From assembly GCA_963749715.1 (NCBI GenBank), contig CAVVNR010000008.1:186001-250000 (forward strand): a DNA stretch of 64,000 nt, read 5' to 3'. Below the pieces are notes generated by a model, which was not told the origin of the DNA, made no database searches, and was given only the letters and a program-made list of their open reading frames with translations. The translations under genes and the position numbers were made by a program. The DNA comes from Roseiarcus sp963749715. Lineage in GTDB: Bacteria; Pseudomonadota; Alphaproteobacteria; Rhizobiales; Beijerinckiaceae. Shown in pieces: positions 52,227 to 61,235 of the stretch; position 1 is the first letter of the stretch; each line of letters begins with the position of its first letter.

Positions 52227-52508
52227 TTCCCGCTCTGGCGGCCGGGTTCCGCGCCCCCTCCGCGTCTCGTTCGAACCAACGTCCGCTTGGGCGGGAGTGG
52301 CCTGGCATCCAAAGCTGAGCTATGACCGTTTCAGAGTTCTCGAGTTTCGGGGATGGGAGATGGCTTTTGCTCTTCCAACGGGGATTTGGTCATCGGGTAA
52401 ACAGACTTGACGCCGTTGCCTTGCATAACCCGCCCTACACAGGCGGTTGGCAGGCTGACCCGGCGCTTTTCAAAAGAAAAATCGGGAACATTTGGGCGTC
52501 CGGCCATC

Positions 52509-53858
52509 GTGCGCATCTGGATCAAAGACCCGCTCGCGATCTTCGCTTCAGGCGCGGAGCGCGGCCTCGTCGTCGAGGGCGCGCGGATCGCGGAGCGGGT
52601 CGGGCGGGGGGCGACGCCGCAACGCATCGACGCGACATTCGACGCCTCGCGCCATGTCGTGCTTCCGGGGCTCGTCAACGCGCACCATCATTTCTACCAG
52701 ACGCTGACCCGCGCCCACCCTTCCGCGATTAACAAGCCGCTGTTCGCGTGGCTGACCGCGCTCTATCCGATCTGGGCGCGGCTCGAGCCGCGTCAGCTCA
52801 GGCTCGCGGCGCGGCTCGCACTGACCGAACTTATGCTCTCGGGCTGCACCACCGCCGCCGACCATCACTATCTCTATCCGCCGGGCCTCGAGAACGCGGT
52901 CGACATCGAGGTCGAGGAGGCGCTTGGGCTCGGCATGCGGATGACTGTCTCGCGCGGCTCGATGAACCTGTCGGAAAAGGACGGCGGCCTGCCGCCGGAC
53001 AGCGTGGTGCAGGACGAAGAGACGATTCTCGCCGACAGCGAGCGAGTGCTCAAGCTGTTCCATGATCCGAAGCCGGGCGCCCGGATTCGCGTCGCGCTCG
53101 CGCCCTGTTCGCCGTTTTCGATCTCCAAGGACCTCATGAGCGAGAGCGCGCGCCTTGCGGACCGTTACGACTGCCAGCTTCATACTCACCTCTGCGAGAC
53201 CGAGGACGAGGAGCGGTTCTGCCTCAGGATGTATGGCTTGAGGCCGGTCGACCTCCTCGAGGAAACAGGCTGGATGTCGAGCCGTGTGTGGCTCGCCCAT
53301 GGCATTCATTTCAATCCTCATGAGATCGCGCGGCTCGGCAAGGCGGGCGTCGGCGTCAGCCATTGCGCGGCATCGAATATGGTGTTGGCCTCCGGGATCT
53401 GCCCGACCTGCGAGCTCGAGGCGGCTGGCGCGCCGCTCGGCCTCGGCGTCGATGGCTCGGCCTCCAACGATTCCTCCAACATGATGGAGGCTCTGCGCCA
53501 CGCGCTGATGATGGGCCGCCTGCGCTACGGCGCCGACAAGGTCACCCATCGCGACGTGCTGCGCTGGGCGACGGAAGGCTCGGCGCGCTGCCTCGGCCGC
53601 TTCGACATCGGCCGGATCGAGGAAGGCTATGAAGCGGATCTCGCGCTTTTCAAGCTCGACGAGCCGCGCTTCTCGGGCGCGCACGATCCGCTCGCGGCGC
53701 TGATCCTGTGCGGCGCGCACCGGGCCGACCGGGTGATGATTGCGGGGGCATGGCGGGTCATCGACGGCGAGCCGGTCGGGCTCGATCTGGCGAACTCTGG
53801 TTGCCGAGCACCAGGCGGCGGCGCGGGATTTCGCTTGACGGAAACTCGCGAAGCATGA
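52509..53858 (+). CDS. 8-oxoguanine deaminase (amidohydrolase superfamily)
   Basis: This enzyme deaminates 8-oxoguanine (and isocytosine-like bases) to urate. The 449-residue protein has the amidohydrolase metal motif VLPGLVNAHHHFYQTLTR, a second His set in LHTHLCETEDEE, an AHGIHFNPHEI His, and the Asp motif GLGVDGSASNDSSNM. The GTG start at 52509 gives MRIWIKDPLAIFASG, the characteristic N-terminus of 8-oxoguanine deaminases; longer frames add unrelated residues. Its product, urate, is the substrate of the PuuD encoded at 4699-5940. The stop overlaps the TSUP transporter start. Confidence 0.87.
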   Translation: MRIWIKDPLAIFASGAERGLVVEGARIAERVGRGATPQRIDATFDASRHVVLPGLVNAHHHFYQTLTRAHPSAINKPLFAWLTALYPIWARLEPRQLRLAARLALTELMLSGCTTAADHHYLYPPGLENAVDIEVEEALGLGMRMTVSRGSMNLSEKDGGLPPDSVVQDEETILADSERVLKLFHDPKPGARIRVALAPCSPFSISKDLMSESARLADRYDCQLHTHLCETEDEERFCLRMYGLRPVDLLEETGWMSSRVWLAHGIHFNPHEIARLGKAGVGVSHCAASNMVLASGICPTCELEAAGAPLGLGVDGSASNDSSNMMEALRHALMMGRLRYGADKVTHRDVLRWATEGSARCLGRFDIGRIEEGYEADLALFKLDEPRFSGAHDPLAALILCGAHRADRVMIAGAWRVIDGEPVGLDLANSGCRAPGGGAGFRLTETREA

Positions 53859-54601
53859 CCGCCCACGTCATCCTCTTTATCGCCGCGATTTGGGCGGGCG
53901 CGCAGAATGCGCTCGCCGGCGGCGGGTCGTTCATCACCCTTCCCACGCTGATGCTGACCGGCATGGACGCGCGCGCCGCCAACATCACCTCGACGGTGGC
54001 GCTGTTTCCGGCCCAACTGGTGACCGGCTTCACCGGGCGCGCGGACGCTCGGAGCCCGCCGGGCCTGACGATGACGGCGCTCGTCGTCATCAGCCTCGTC
54101 GGCGGAGCGATCGGCGCAATCATCCTGCTGGCGACGCCGGCGTCCGTGTTCGCGCGCCTCGTGCCGTGGCTTGTCCTATTCGCGACCGCGCTCTTCGCCT
54201 GGGGAAGCTTCTTTCGCCGGTCGGTGGACGAGGTCGAGCGCCAACTGCCGCCCTGGGGCTTGGGTGTCATTCAATTCTTCATCGCCGTCTATGGCGGTTA
54301 TTTCGGCGGCGGGATCGGTTTCATGATGATGGCCGCGCTGGCCCTGACTGGAATCGCCGTGCGCGACGCCGGGGCGCTCAAGAACATCCTCGCCGGAATG
54401 GCGAACGCCTCCGCGGTCGCGATCTTCGTCTTCTCCAGCGATGTGCACTGGCTTCAGGCGATCGTCCTCGCGATCGGCGCCTCGTGCGGCGGCTGGGCCG
54501 GCGCGCTGATGCTCAGACGGGTCAATGAGAGGCCTCTGAAACTGGGTGTCGTCGCGATCGGGGTCGCGCTGACGATCGGGCTGTTCTTGAGGGCGCCTTA
54601 G
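53855..54601 (+). CDS. TSUP family (TauE/SafE) transporter
   Basis: The 248-residue membrane protein has about eight hydrophobic segments and the TSUP hallmarks: GAQNALAGGGSFITLPTLMLTG at the first repeat and VYGGYFGGGIGFMMMAALAL at the second. Members export or import sulfonates, sulfite, or other small organic anions. Its ATG overlaps the 8-oxoguanine deaminase stop (ATGA), implying coupled translation and a possible role in moving a purine-related or other anion, which is only an inference. Confidence 0.88.
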   Translation: MTAHVILFIAAIWAGAQNALAGGGSFITLPTLMLTGMDARAANITSTVALFPAQLVTGFTGRADARSPPGLTMTALVVISLVGGAIGAIILLATPASVFARLVPWLVLFATALFAWGSFFRRSVDEVERQLPPWGLGVIQFFIAVYGGYFGGGIGFMMMAALALTGIAVRDAGALKNILAGMANASAVAIFVFSSDVHWLQAIVLAIGASCGGWAGALMLRRVNERPLKLGVVAIGVALTIGLFLRAP

Positions 54602-54636
54602 CGCTAAAGCGACGTCACAGCGCGGAGCGACCTGAC

Positions 54637-55250
54637 ATGAACATCGAACTTTTCACCACCTTTATCCTGATCACGATCGTTCTCATCATCGCGCCCGGCC
54701 CGATCGTGACCCTCATCATTTCGACCGGCGTTCTGCAGGGCCGGCGCGCTGCGCTGATCACGGTCGCCGGGACGACCCTGGGCAACGCCCTGCTGCTGGC
54801 GGCGATCGCTTCTGCGCTTGGTTGGGTGCATGCGCACGCCGACATTCTGTTCAATGCGCTTCGCTGGACCGGCGCCGCCTATCTCATTTGGCTCGGAATC
54901 CAGGCCTGGCGGCACGCGGGCGAGAGCGACGCGACGGTGTTGGAGACCGGACGGGCCCGGTTCGTGCGCGGAATCCTGTTGCGCTTTCCAATCCGAAGAC
55001 GATCGTCTTCTTCACCGCCTTCCTGCCGCAATTCGTTGATCCCGGGCTCCCGGCGGGACCCCAGCTCATCGCGATGTGCGTCGCCACGGTTGTCCTCGCT
55101 GGCGCTTCCGATTGCGCCTGGGCGGTCGCGGCGGGCATGGGTCGCGCATGGTTCATGAAACCGAAACGGGCGAAGCTGCTCGGCCGGCTCTCCGGATCCG
55201 TCCTCATCGGCGGGGGTCTATGGCTTTCGCTCGCCAGGCGCTCGAACTGA
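54637..55250 (+). pseudogene. LysE-family exporter, frameshifted
   Basis: The first frame encodes MNIELFTTFILITIVLIIAPGP, then GRRAALITVAGTTLGNALLLA, the LysE/RhtB start with its PGP motif, up to ARFVRGIL. One G seems to be missing from CTGGTTGCG at about 54979-54985; the next frame reads ALSNPKTIVFFTAFLPQFVDP, the conserved second half of the family, and ends GGLWLSLARRSN. The restored protein would be about 205 residues with six membrane helices. It follows the TSUP gene by 35 bases. The damage is one deleted base and may be a sequence error. Confidence 0.87.
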
Positions 55251-55292
55251 CCGGCTCTCGGGCGAGCGTCGTCGCAGCGCGGATCGACCACC

Positions 55293-56039
55293 ATGGCTAA
55301 CGTGACGACTCTGGTTTCGGTCGCCGGAGCGTCGTTCGCCGCGTCATTCGTCGAGGCGGTCGAGGCGCTGACGATCGTCCTCGCGGTCGGGCTCGCGCGC
55401 GGCTGGCGGCCGGCGCTGACCGGCGCCGCGGCCGCGCTCGTCACGCTGGCTCTGATCGTCGCCGCCCTCGGGCCGCTCATGGGCGTGGTTCCAATTCGCG
55501 CCTTGCAATTTGTCGTCGGCGTCCTCCTCTTGTTGTTTGGCCTGCGCTGGCTGCGCAAGGCGATCTTGCGCGCGATCGGCGTAGTCGCCTTGCACGACGA
55601 AGACGCCGCCTTTCGGCGCGAGACTCGAGAACTGACGGAAACCGCCCGGCGGCAGGAGCAGGGACTTGACTGGATCGCGGGCTTGACCGCTTTCAAGGCG
55701 GTGCTGCTCGAGGGCGTCGAAGTCGTCTTCATCGTCATCGCAGTTGGCGCGGCGCGCGGCCTCCTCGGATTGGCGAGCGCCGGCGCCTTGGCGGCCTGTT
55801 TATTGGTGGCGGCGATCGGCGCGGCGATCCATCGGCCGCTTGCGCGCGTGCCCGAGAACGCGCTCAAGTTTGTCGTCGGCGTCATGCTTTCGGCCTTCGG
55901 CCTGTTCTGGACCGGCGAGAGTCTCGGGGTCGATTGGCCGGGCGGCGACGCGGCAATTCTCGCCTTTGCCGCGCTCTTTCTCGGCATCGCTGCCGCGCTC
56001 GTGCCGCTTCTCAAACCGAAGTCAGCGGCGCACGCATGA
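55293..56039 (+). CDS. COG4280-like membrane protein with paired Glu motifs
   Basis: The 248-residue protein has six or so hydrophobic segments arranged as two related halves. Each half carries an acidic motif within a membrane segment: FVEAVEALTIVLAVGLARG near the N-terminus and LLEGVEVVFIVIAVGAARG in the middle. Such E-x-x-E pairs recall metal-transporting families (FTR1 and Gdt1/UPF0016), and I place it tentatively in COG4280. A cation transport role is inferred. It is coupled to the next small gene by an ATGA overlap. Confidence 0.7.
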   Translation: MANVTTLVSVAGASFAASFVEAVEALTIVLAVGLARGWRPALTGAAAALVTLALIVAALGPLMGVVPIRALQFVVGVLLLLFGLRWLRKAILRAIGVVALHDEDAAFRRETRELTETARRQEQGLDWIAGLTAFKAVLLEGVEVVFIVIAVGAARGLLGLASAGALAACLLVAAIGAAIHRPLARVPENALKFVVGVMLSAFGLFWTGESLGVDWPGGDAAILAFAALFLGIAAALVPLLKPKSAAHA

Positions 56040-56257
56040 TCGGCGCGATCGTCAGGCAATTGATCGGCCTGTTCGTCGACGACGGATTTCTCGCCGCCGC
56101 CATCCTCGCCGCGGTCGCCGCCGCGACGGCGCTGGCGCTGTTCGACGCGGCGCCCGCCTGGGTCGGTCTCGTGCTGACGCTGGCTTTGCCGGCGGGGCTC
56201 GCCGCAAACGTGGCGATGACCGTCCGGCGGGCGCGGCGGAAGACGCGAGGCCAATAA
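56036..56257 (+). CDS. Small membrane protein, partner of the COG4280-like gene
   Basis: The 73-residue product has two hydrophobic segments (FLAAAILAAVAAATALALF and AWVGLVLTLALPAGLAANVAM) and a basic C-terminus (RRARRKTRG). Its ATG overlaps the preceding stop by four bases, so the two proteins are probably made together, perhaps as subunits of one transporter. I recognise no named family. Confidence 0.6.
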   Translation: MIGAIVRQLIGLFVDDGFLAAAILAAVAAATALALFDAAPAWVGLVLTLALPAGLAANVAMTVRRARRKTRGQ

Positions 56258-56287
56258 CGGTCTCCAACCCGATGCAGAGAGGAACGC

Positions 56288-57064
56288 ATGGCTCGACGGT
56301 TCATCGACATATCCGCGCCGCTGCAGAATGACGTGCGCGCCGATCCGCCCGGGATCGGTCCGAAGATCGAGTACATCGACCACCGGCAGAGCCTGCCGCA
56401 AATCCTGCCGTTCTTTCCCGGGCTCAAGAAAGAGAACCTGCCGGACGGGCAGGGATGGGCGGTCGAGCGGGTCCAGCTCTCAACTCACAACGGCACGCAT
56501 CTTGATGCGCCGTGGCACTATCATCCGACGATGAACGAGGGCGAGCGCGCCTGGACCATCGACGAAGTGCCGCTCGACTGGTGCTTCCAAAGCGGGGTGA
56601 GGCTCGACTTCCGCGATTTTGCCGACGGGTATGTCGCCACCGCAGGCGACGTCGACGCCGAGCTCAAGCGCATCGGTCACGAGCTGAAGCCGCTCGACAT
56701 CGTCCTCGTCAACACGAGCGCGGGCGCGAAATACGGCCGCCCTGACTACGTCGCCTCCGGCTGCGGCATGGGCGCCGAGGCGACGCTCCACCTCTTGAAG
56801 CGGGGGGTGCGCGTGACTGGAACCGACGGCTGGAGTTGGGATGCGCCATTCGTCCACACCGCAAGGCGTTTCGCTGAGACGCATGATCCCTCGATCATCT
56901 GGGAGGGCCACAAGGCCGGCCGTCACATCGGCTATTGCCACATCGAAAAGCTGCACAACCTCGAAGCGCTCCCTTCGACAGGATTCACCGTCGCCTGCTT
57001 TCCGATGAAGATCGAGCGCGCCTCGGCCGGCTGGACGCGGGCGGTCGCAATCATCGAAGGTTGA
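56288..57064 (+). CDS. Cyclase family protein (kynurenine formamidase-like metal hydrolase)
   Basis: The 258-residue protein has the signature of the cyclase/formamidase family, STHNGTHLDAPWHYHP (HxGTHxDxPxH), which binds Zn or Mn. Other conserved blocks are VLVNTSAGAKYG and VTGTDGWSWDAPF. Members include kynurenine formamidase and isatin or polyketide-type hydrolases; the extra ERA-type insertion and CH-rich end (GRHIGYCHIEKLHNLEAL) match a bacterial subgroup with unknown substrate. It follows the small membrane gene by 30 bases. Confidence 0.85.
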   Translation: MARRFIDISAPLQNDVRADPPGIGPKIEYIDHRQSLPQILPFFPGLKKENLPDGQGWAVERVQLSTHNGTHLDAPWHYHPTMNEGERAWTIDEVPLDWCFQSGVRLDFRDFADGYVATAGDVDAELKRIGHELKPLDIVLVNTSAGAKYGRPDYVASGCGMGAEATLHLLKRGVRVTGTDGWSWDAPFVHTARRFAETHDPSIIWEGHKAGRHIGYCHIEKLHNLEALPSTGFTVACFPMKIERASAGWTRAVAIIEG

Positions 57065-57230
57065 ATGGAGCCCTCCTACAATTGTCTTGATTTAGCCCGA
57101 AGCAGGCGTTGGCAGGGATCGGAATTCAGGACCCCATCCCGCTGGCTCATCGCCACCTTGTCGAACTGACAGTGTCGGCGGTGATAGTTTTGGCGCTTGA
57201 ATCACCCGCAAGATGGAAATGTAAAGAACA

Positions 57231-57353
57231 GGAAACACAAAACTTGGGTTAACCAATTGTTATTATTGTTGCAAAGCAGTACAATCGGACGGTTGTGTTT
57301 CCCTTGAATATAAATCTCTGAGATTGTATTCCGCCTCAGACAAATTAATTTGT
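57231..57353. promoter_or_regulatory. AT-rich control region with nested inverted repeats
   Basis: The 441-base gap (57065-57505) before the beta-propeller gene is much richer in AT than the surroundings. It contains GGAAACACAA (57231-57240) mirrored as TTGTGTTTCC (57293-57302), AATCTC-T-GAGATT (57313-57325) and the perfect 14-base palindrome ACAAATTAATTTGT (57340-57353). A TTGACA lies at 57375-57380, but no good -10 follows at 17 bases. The palindromes are likely regulator sites for the rightward gene; which regulator is unknown. Confidence 0.5.
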
Positions 57354-57505
57354 TAATCCGCTGCGTTTTCCGTCTTGACAATGTTCAGCTCAGGCCCTTT
57401 TCTGTGAAGGGGGCGTCTTCGCAGCAACCGTAAAGAATAGTGATCCTTGGGTGCGGGGAGACGTGCGCTTGTCGAAATCGAACGGTAAAAAGATTCGGAG
57501 GGAAC

Positions 57506-59149
57506 ATGGGCAAGGTCAAACGAGTATTTCGATCGCGAGCCGGGCTTGGCGGAGCGGTCGCATCAGGAATTATTATTTCTTTAACCTCCGTGGCCTCCGC
57601 CCAAGGCACCGGACAATGGACCATGGGCGGTAAAGACCTCAATAATTCCCGCAATCAAACCCAGGGGACTATCACCGCTGTCAACGTGGCGAACCTGAAA
57701 CCAAAGTGGGTTTTCACCACCGGGGGCGACGTGACCGCCACCCCGGCAGTTGTCGGCAACACCGTCTACTTCCCTGATTTCGCTGGAAATTTTTATGCCG
57801 TCAACGCACAGACGGGCGCGGCGATATGGTCGCAGACGGTGTCGACTTGGACGGGTGTCCCGAACGACTACGCCCGAGACGATCCGGCGTTCGATAACCA
57901 AACGTTGTTCCTCGGCGACCAGGCGGGTCTTCTTGCAACAGTGAGCAGCACCGGAACCCTGGTTGGCGCCGGCGCGAAAGTGATTGCCGTCACCGCCGCC
58001 ACTGGCGCGGTAAAATGGGTCTCGCAAGTTGAGTCGTTTCCCGCCGCGGCGGTCACGGGATCGCCGGTGGTTTATAACGGCGTTGTGTATGTCGGCATTG
58101 CCGATGGAGAAGAATTCGCCGCGACGAATCCGAGCTATCACTGTTGCTCTCAGTCGGGGGAAGTCGTCGCGCTCGACGAGAAAACCGGCCGCATCCTGTG
58201 GAAGACCGCGACCGTGCCCGCTGGATATAGCGGCGGTTCGATCTGGGATTCGACGCCCGTCATCGATCCCATACGGAACTCCATCTACGTGGGCACAGGC
58301 AACAACTTTTCGGTCCCCGCAAGCGTCACGACCTGCCTCACGAATAACCAGAACAATCCCCTTTGCCTCCCCTCTAACGACTACATCAATTCCGCGCTCG
58401 CGCTTGATCTGACGACCGGCGCGATCAAATGGAGCACGCGCGCCGTGATTTTCGATACGTGGAACGTCGCCTGCGCTGTCGGTTTCGCGCCGGGGACTGG
58501 CAATTGTCCGAGCCCAGCAGGTCCGGACTATGACTTTGGCGGCGCGGGCCCGAACATGCTCGGTCCGAATCTGGTCGGTTTCGGACAGAAGAGCGGCCTC
58601 TATTGGGCGGTGAACGCCAATACCGGCGCCGTCGTCTGGAAAACCCAGGTCGGGCCGGGCTCCTCGCTTGGCGGCATTGAATGGGGCAGCGCATTCGACG
58701 GAACCTCTATCTACGCTCCGATCGGAAACCTCTACGGCATTCCTTATGCCCTCGCGAACGGCGGCCCGACGGTGAACGGCGGCTCCTGGGCGGCGTTGAA
58801 CCCCACTACCGGGGCGTTCGTCTGGCAGACCGCAACGCCGGGCGCATGTTCAGCATCGATTCCCGGGGTTGAGCAGGGCTGCTTGGCGCTCTCGCCAGCC
58901 AGCGTCGCCAACGGGGTGGTGTTCGCCGGGTCGATGGACACCAATCCCGCAAACCCGACGATGTTCGCCCTGAACGCCTCGACCGGAAACGTGCTATGGT
59001 CGTATGCTGCGGGCAGTTCGGTCCTCGCTGGGCCCGCGGTAGCCGGCGACAGCGTATACTGGGGAGCGGGATACCGGCGCTTTGGGCCGTCTTTGGGCAC
59101 GGGGAACAACAAGCTGTTCGCATTTTCGGTCCACCAGGGTGGGCAGTGA
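57506..59149 (+). CDS. Secreted PQQ-like beta-propeller protein
   Basis: The 547-residue protein has a signal peptide (KRVFRSRAGLGGAVASGIII and onward to SVASA/Q) and eight-bladed PQQ-type propeller repeats: VVGNTVYFPDFAGNFYAVNAQTGAAIW, VVYNGVVYVGIAD, VVALDEKTGRILWKT and LYWAVNANTGAVVWKTQ in order. Paired Cys (HCCSQ) recall the disulfide ring of quinoprotein dehydrogenases. It looks closest to polyvinyl-alcohol-dehydrogenase-like quinoproteins, but no cytochrome c domain is present. ATG 57506 is favoured by a GGAGG five bases ahead. The substrate is unknown. Confidence 0.82.
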   Translation: MGKVKRVFRSRAGLGGAVASGIIISLTSVASAQGTGQWTMGGKDLNNSRNQTQGTITAVNVANLKPKWVFTTGGDVTATPAVVGNTVYFPDFAGNFYAVNAQTGAAIWSQTVSTWTGVPNDYARDDPAFDNQTLFLGDQAGLLATVSSTGTLVGAGAKVIAVTAATGAVKWVSQVESFPAAAVTGSPVVYNGVVYVGIADGEEFAATNPSYHCCSQSGEVVALDEKTGRILWKTATVPAGYSGGSIWDSTPVIDPIRNSIYVGTGNNFSVPASVTTCLTNNQNNPLCLPSNDYINSALALDLTTGAIKWSTRAVIFDTWNVACAVGFAPGTGNCPSPAGPDYDFGGAGPNMLGPNLVGFGQKSGLYWAVNANTGAVVWKTQVGPGSSLGGIEWGSAFDGTSIYAPIGNLYGIPYALANGGPTVNGGSWAALNPTTGAFVWQTATPGACSASIPGVEQGCLALSPASVANGVVFAGSMDTNPANPTMFALNASTGNVLWSYAAGSSVLAGPAVAGDSVYWGAGYRRFGPSLGTGNNKLFAFSVHQGGQ

Positions 59150-59165
59150 TGCGGTCGGCGAGCGT

Positions 59166-59756
59166 ATGACTGCAGGAGACAGTCGCGAGCCTGTAGCGGC
59201 ATTGGGTCGCGCAAGCATAGGGACCGAGCATCGGAACGACGTTCGGTCTCCTCGCGGCTCATCGCGCTGGTGGGCATTTGGCGGTCAGGTCGCCTTGGGG
59301 CTCGCAGGGTTGTCGATTGTTTCGGGAACGCCTGGGGACGCCGCGGTCATTGTCGACGGCGGACGCGACGAGATGCGGATCAGCGTAGAGAGCGGCACCC
59401 TGGGTCAGGTTCTCGATGCGCTGCGCCAAAAGGGAAATTTGCGCTTTCGTTCCGCCGTACCGCTGAACCATGTCATCGGAGGAAGTTTTTCGGGGTCCCT
59501 AGCGCAGATCCTGTCGCGCATTCTCGTCGGCTTCGATTTTGTCGTCGTTTACAACCAAAAGGGTGTCGAAATCATTGTTTACGGAGAGAGCGGCGCGAAG
59601 CCGATCTTCTCGCTGAATGAGGCTCCGCAACAAGGAAAACCCCCGAACGTCGCCGAACCCTCGGCGCCGGGCGTCAGTCTCGCGGCCAGGCTTCCACTGC
59701 CGCTGACGCCAAGCCAATACGATTTGGCGACGTCGAACCTTTCAATGCGCCGTTAG
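59166..59756 (+). CDS. STN-domain secreted protein
   Basis: The 196-residue product has a late N-terminal hydrophobic segment (WWAFGGQVALGLAGLSIVSG) and then a secretin/TonB short N-terminal (STN) domain: ISVESGTLGQVLDALRQKG, LRFRSAVPLNHVIGGSF, LAQILSRILVGFDFVVVY and a closing VEIIVYG. STN domains occur in TonB receptors, secretins and FecR partners; here nothing else follows but a disordered tail. It is 17 bases after the propeller gene, so both are probably cotranscribed. The exact start is uncertain. A peptidoglycan or outer-membrane binding role is inferred. Confidence 0.72.
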   Translation: MTAGDSREPVAALGRASIGTEHRNDVRSPRGSSRWWAFGGQVALGLAGLSIVSGTPGDAAVIVDGGRDEMRISVESGTLGQVLDALRQKGNLRFRSAVPLNHVIGGSFSGSLAQILSRILVGFDFVVVYNQKGVEIIVYGESGAKPIFSLNEAPQQGKPPNVAEPSAPGVSLAARLPLPLTPSQYDLATSNLSMRR

Positions 59757-59912
59757 CTAGCGCCGGCTTTGGATCGCAAAGAATCGAGCGCCTCGGCCGG
59801 CCGGAACCGCGCGGGTCGCTACCACCGAGGCGTGACCGCGCGAGGCGTCGTCGGCCTTGAGATTGACGCTTTCCAAAGCCAAGCATCAGGCCAAATTGCA
59901 AGGCCTAAATTT

Positions 59913-60482
59913 ATGAAAGTCTTCGTGCCGCCGCGCGCGGCGGCCATTTACAATCCCGGTCTGCGCTTTCTGCATTGGCTGATGGCGGCGCTGATCTTTG
60001 TCGCATTGCCGCTCGGCGTCTGGGCGTCGCTTATGCCGCGTGGCGAAACGCGCGCCGAGATCCTGGTCATCCATAAATCGATCGGCATGACGGTTCTTTG
60101 CCTCGTCGCGCTGCGAATTGTCTGGCGCTTGATCGTCGGCGCGCCGGCCTACGCCGAGCCCCTTGGCAGGCTCACTCACGCCGCCGCGCGCTCGGCGCAT
60201 ATCGCACTCTACGCCCTAATGATCGCGATGCCGGTCAGCGGCTACGTTCTGTCGGCCGCCGGCGTCGCTAAGATTTCCTGGTTTGGGCTTTTCTCCTTTC
60301 CCCTGCTTCTGCCCAAGAACGAGGCGCTGAGACTGGCGGGAAGCTGGGCGCACTTTGTTTTCGCCTGGATGATTGCCTTCGTGCTGGCCGCGCATCTTGG
60401 CGCGGTTGTCTGGCATGCTGCGATCAAGCGCGACTCGGTGTTGACGCGCATGTGGCCGAGCTATCGGCCCCGGAAAGCCTGA
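59913..60482 (+). CDS. Cytochrome b561
   Basis: The 189-residue membrane protein has four hydrophobic helices with the haem-binding His residues of bacterial cytochrome b561: LRFLHWLMAALIF, VIHKSIGMTVL, AHIALYALMIAMPVSG and WAHFVFAWMIAFVLAAHLGAVVWH. Such proteins oxidise quinol or scavenge superoxide in the inner membrane. The start ATG 59913 fits the family N-terminus. It follows the STN gene in the same direction; a shared redox function with the quinoprotein-like propeller is conceivable. Confidence 0.88.
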   Translation: MKVFVPPRAAAIYNPGLRFLHWLMAALIFVALPLGVWASLMPRGETRAEILVIHKSIGMTVLCLVALRIVWRLIVGAPAYAEPLGRLTHAAARSAHIALYALMIAMPVSGYVLSAAGVAKISWFGLFSFPLLLPKNEALRLAGSWAHFVFAWMIAFVLAAHLGAVVWHAAIKRDSVLTRMWPSYRPRKA

Positions 60483-60492
60483 CGGATCGGGA

Positions 60493-60678
60493 TCAGGATC
60501 CGGTCACGCCGCGCGCCGCCCTGACTGGCCAGGCGAGCGCGTCAGGCAGGGCCTGGGCGATGCTGTCGGCAAGTGCCGAGGCTGGTTCGCTGTTCCAGGT
60601 CGACCGAATGATCGGCGACAGACCAACCCCTACGCCGATCAAATAAATGATGAGAATCAAAGCAAGCAGGAGGCGCAT
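60493..60678 (-). CDS. Small membrane protein
   Basis: The 61-residue frame begins MRLLLALILIIYLIGVGVGL, a single hydrophobic anchor, followed by SPIIRSTWNSEPASALADSI and a basic end. The pattern recalls a short conserved membrane protein in related bacteria. Its stop is 10 bases from the cytochrome b561 stop on the opposite strand. Function is unknown and the call is tentative. Confidence 0.5.
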   Translation of the reverse strand: MRLLLALILIIYLIGVGVGLSPIIRSTWNSEPASALADSIAQALPDALAWPVRAARGVTGS

Positions 60679-60875
60679 ATCCGCAATTCCGAACGTCGTC
60701 CGGCCCGACGGCCACACAACAGATAATAGCGCAACAGTCGTTTTTGTTCCCCGCCCGGAGGTTTCATAATTTTGCGCCGAGGCTCGGGCTCTCTTTTCAA
60801 ACGAGCAGGGAACGATTGCCTCGATGAGCTTCTGATGTGAGGCGGAAGGTTCTCTCTTGCGTCAAAAGAGCTTCG

Positions 60876-61094
60876 TCAGGTGGGGCTCAATGCCAGCGGG
60901 GGAAGAGGGGCGGTCTCGACGGCTTCACGATGGCTTCCCTTCGGCGACATCGGAACCAGTTCCCCCCCGACCAGTTCGACGCGCTCGTCCTCCTCCATCA
61001 CCCCGGCCGCGACCATCGCCTCGACTTCGGCGACCGTGAAGCGGCGACGCGACAGGCCCTCCGCCGCCGAGGTGACTCCGGCCGCCGATCCCAT
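60876..61094 (-). pseudogene. Uma2-type endonuclease N-terminal remnant
   Basis: The frame reads MGSAAGVTSAAEGLSRRRFT, then VAEVEAMVAAGVMEEDERVE and LVGGELVPMSPKGSHREAV, the first part of Uma2 family (DUF820) putative restriction-type endonucleases. The remaining two thirds, including the catalytic PD-(D/E)xK core, is absent; after SHREAV the sequence loses similarity and stops. It is therefore a gene fragment, probably left by a deletion or recombination. Confidence 0.75.
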
Positions 61095-61235
61095 GACTGG
61101 AGCACTCCTCTTTCGCTCGCGGCGGAACCGCGCTCCTCTTGGCGTCAAGATTATCATAGGCGCGCGGCGGCGTCGCGCAATCCTCTTGCAAGATCGACTG
61201 CTCCGTTGCGGGCTTTCCCCTGGCTCAGCATAGTC

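Noticed and set aside
34668..54985. GANTC methylation as the cause of all frameshifts
   Set aside because: Only the two tolQ sites become GANTC on correction; the carbonic anhydrase, UspA, phosphatase and lysE breaks lie in other sequences, such as a C-run and a GGCCGGCC stretch.
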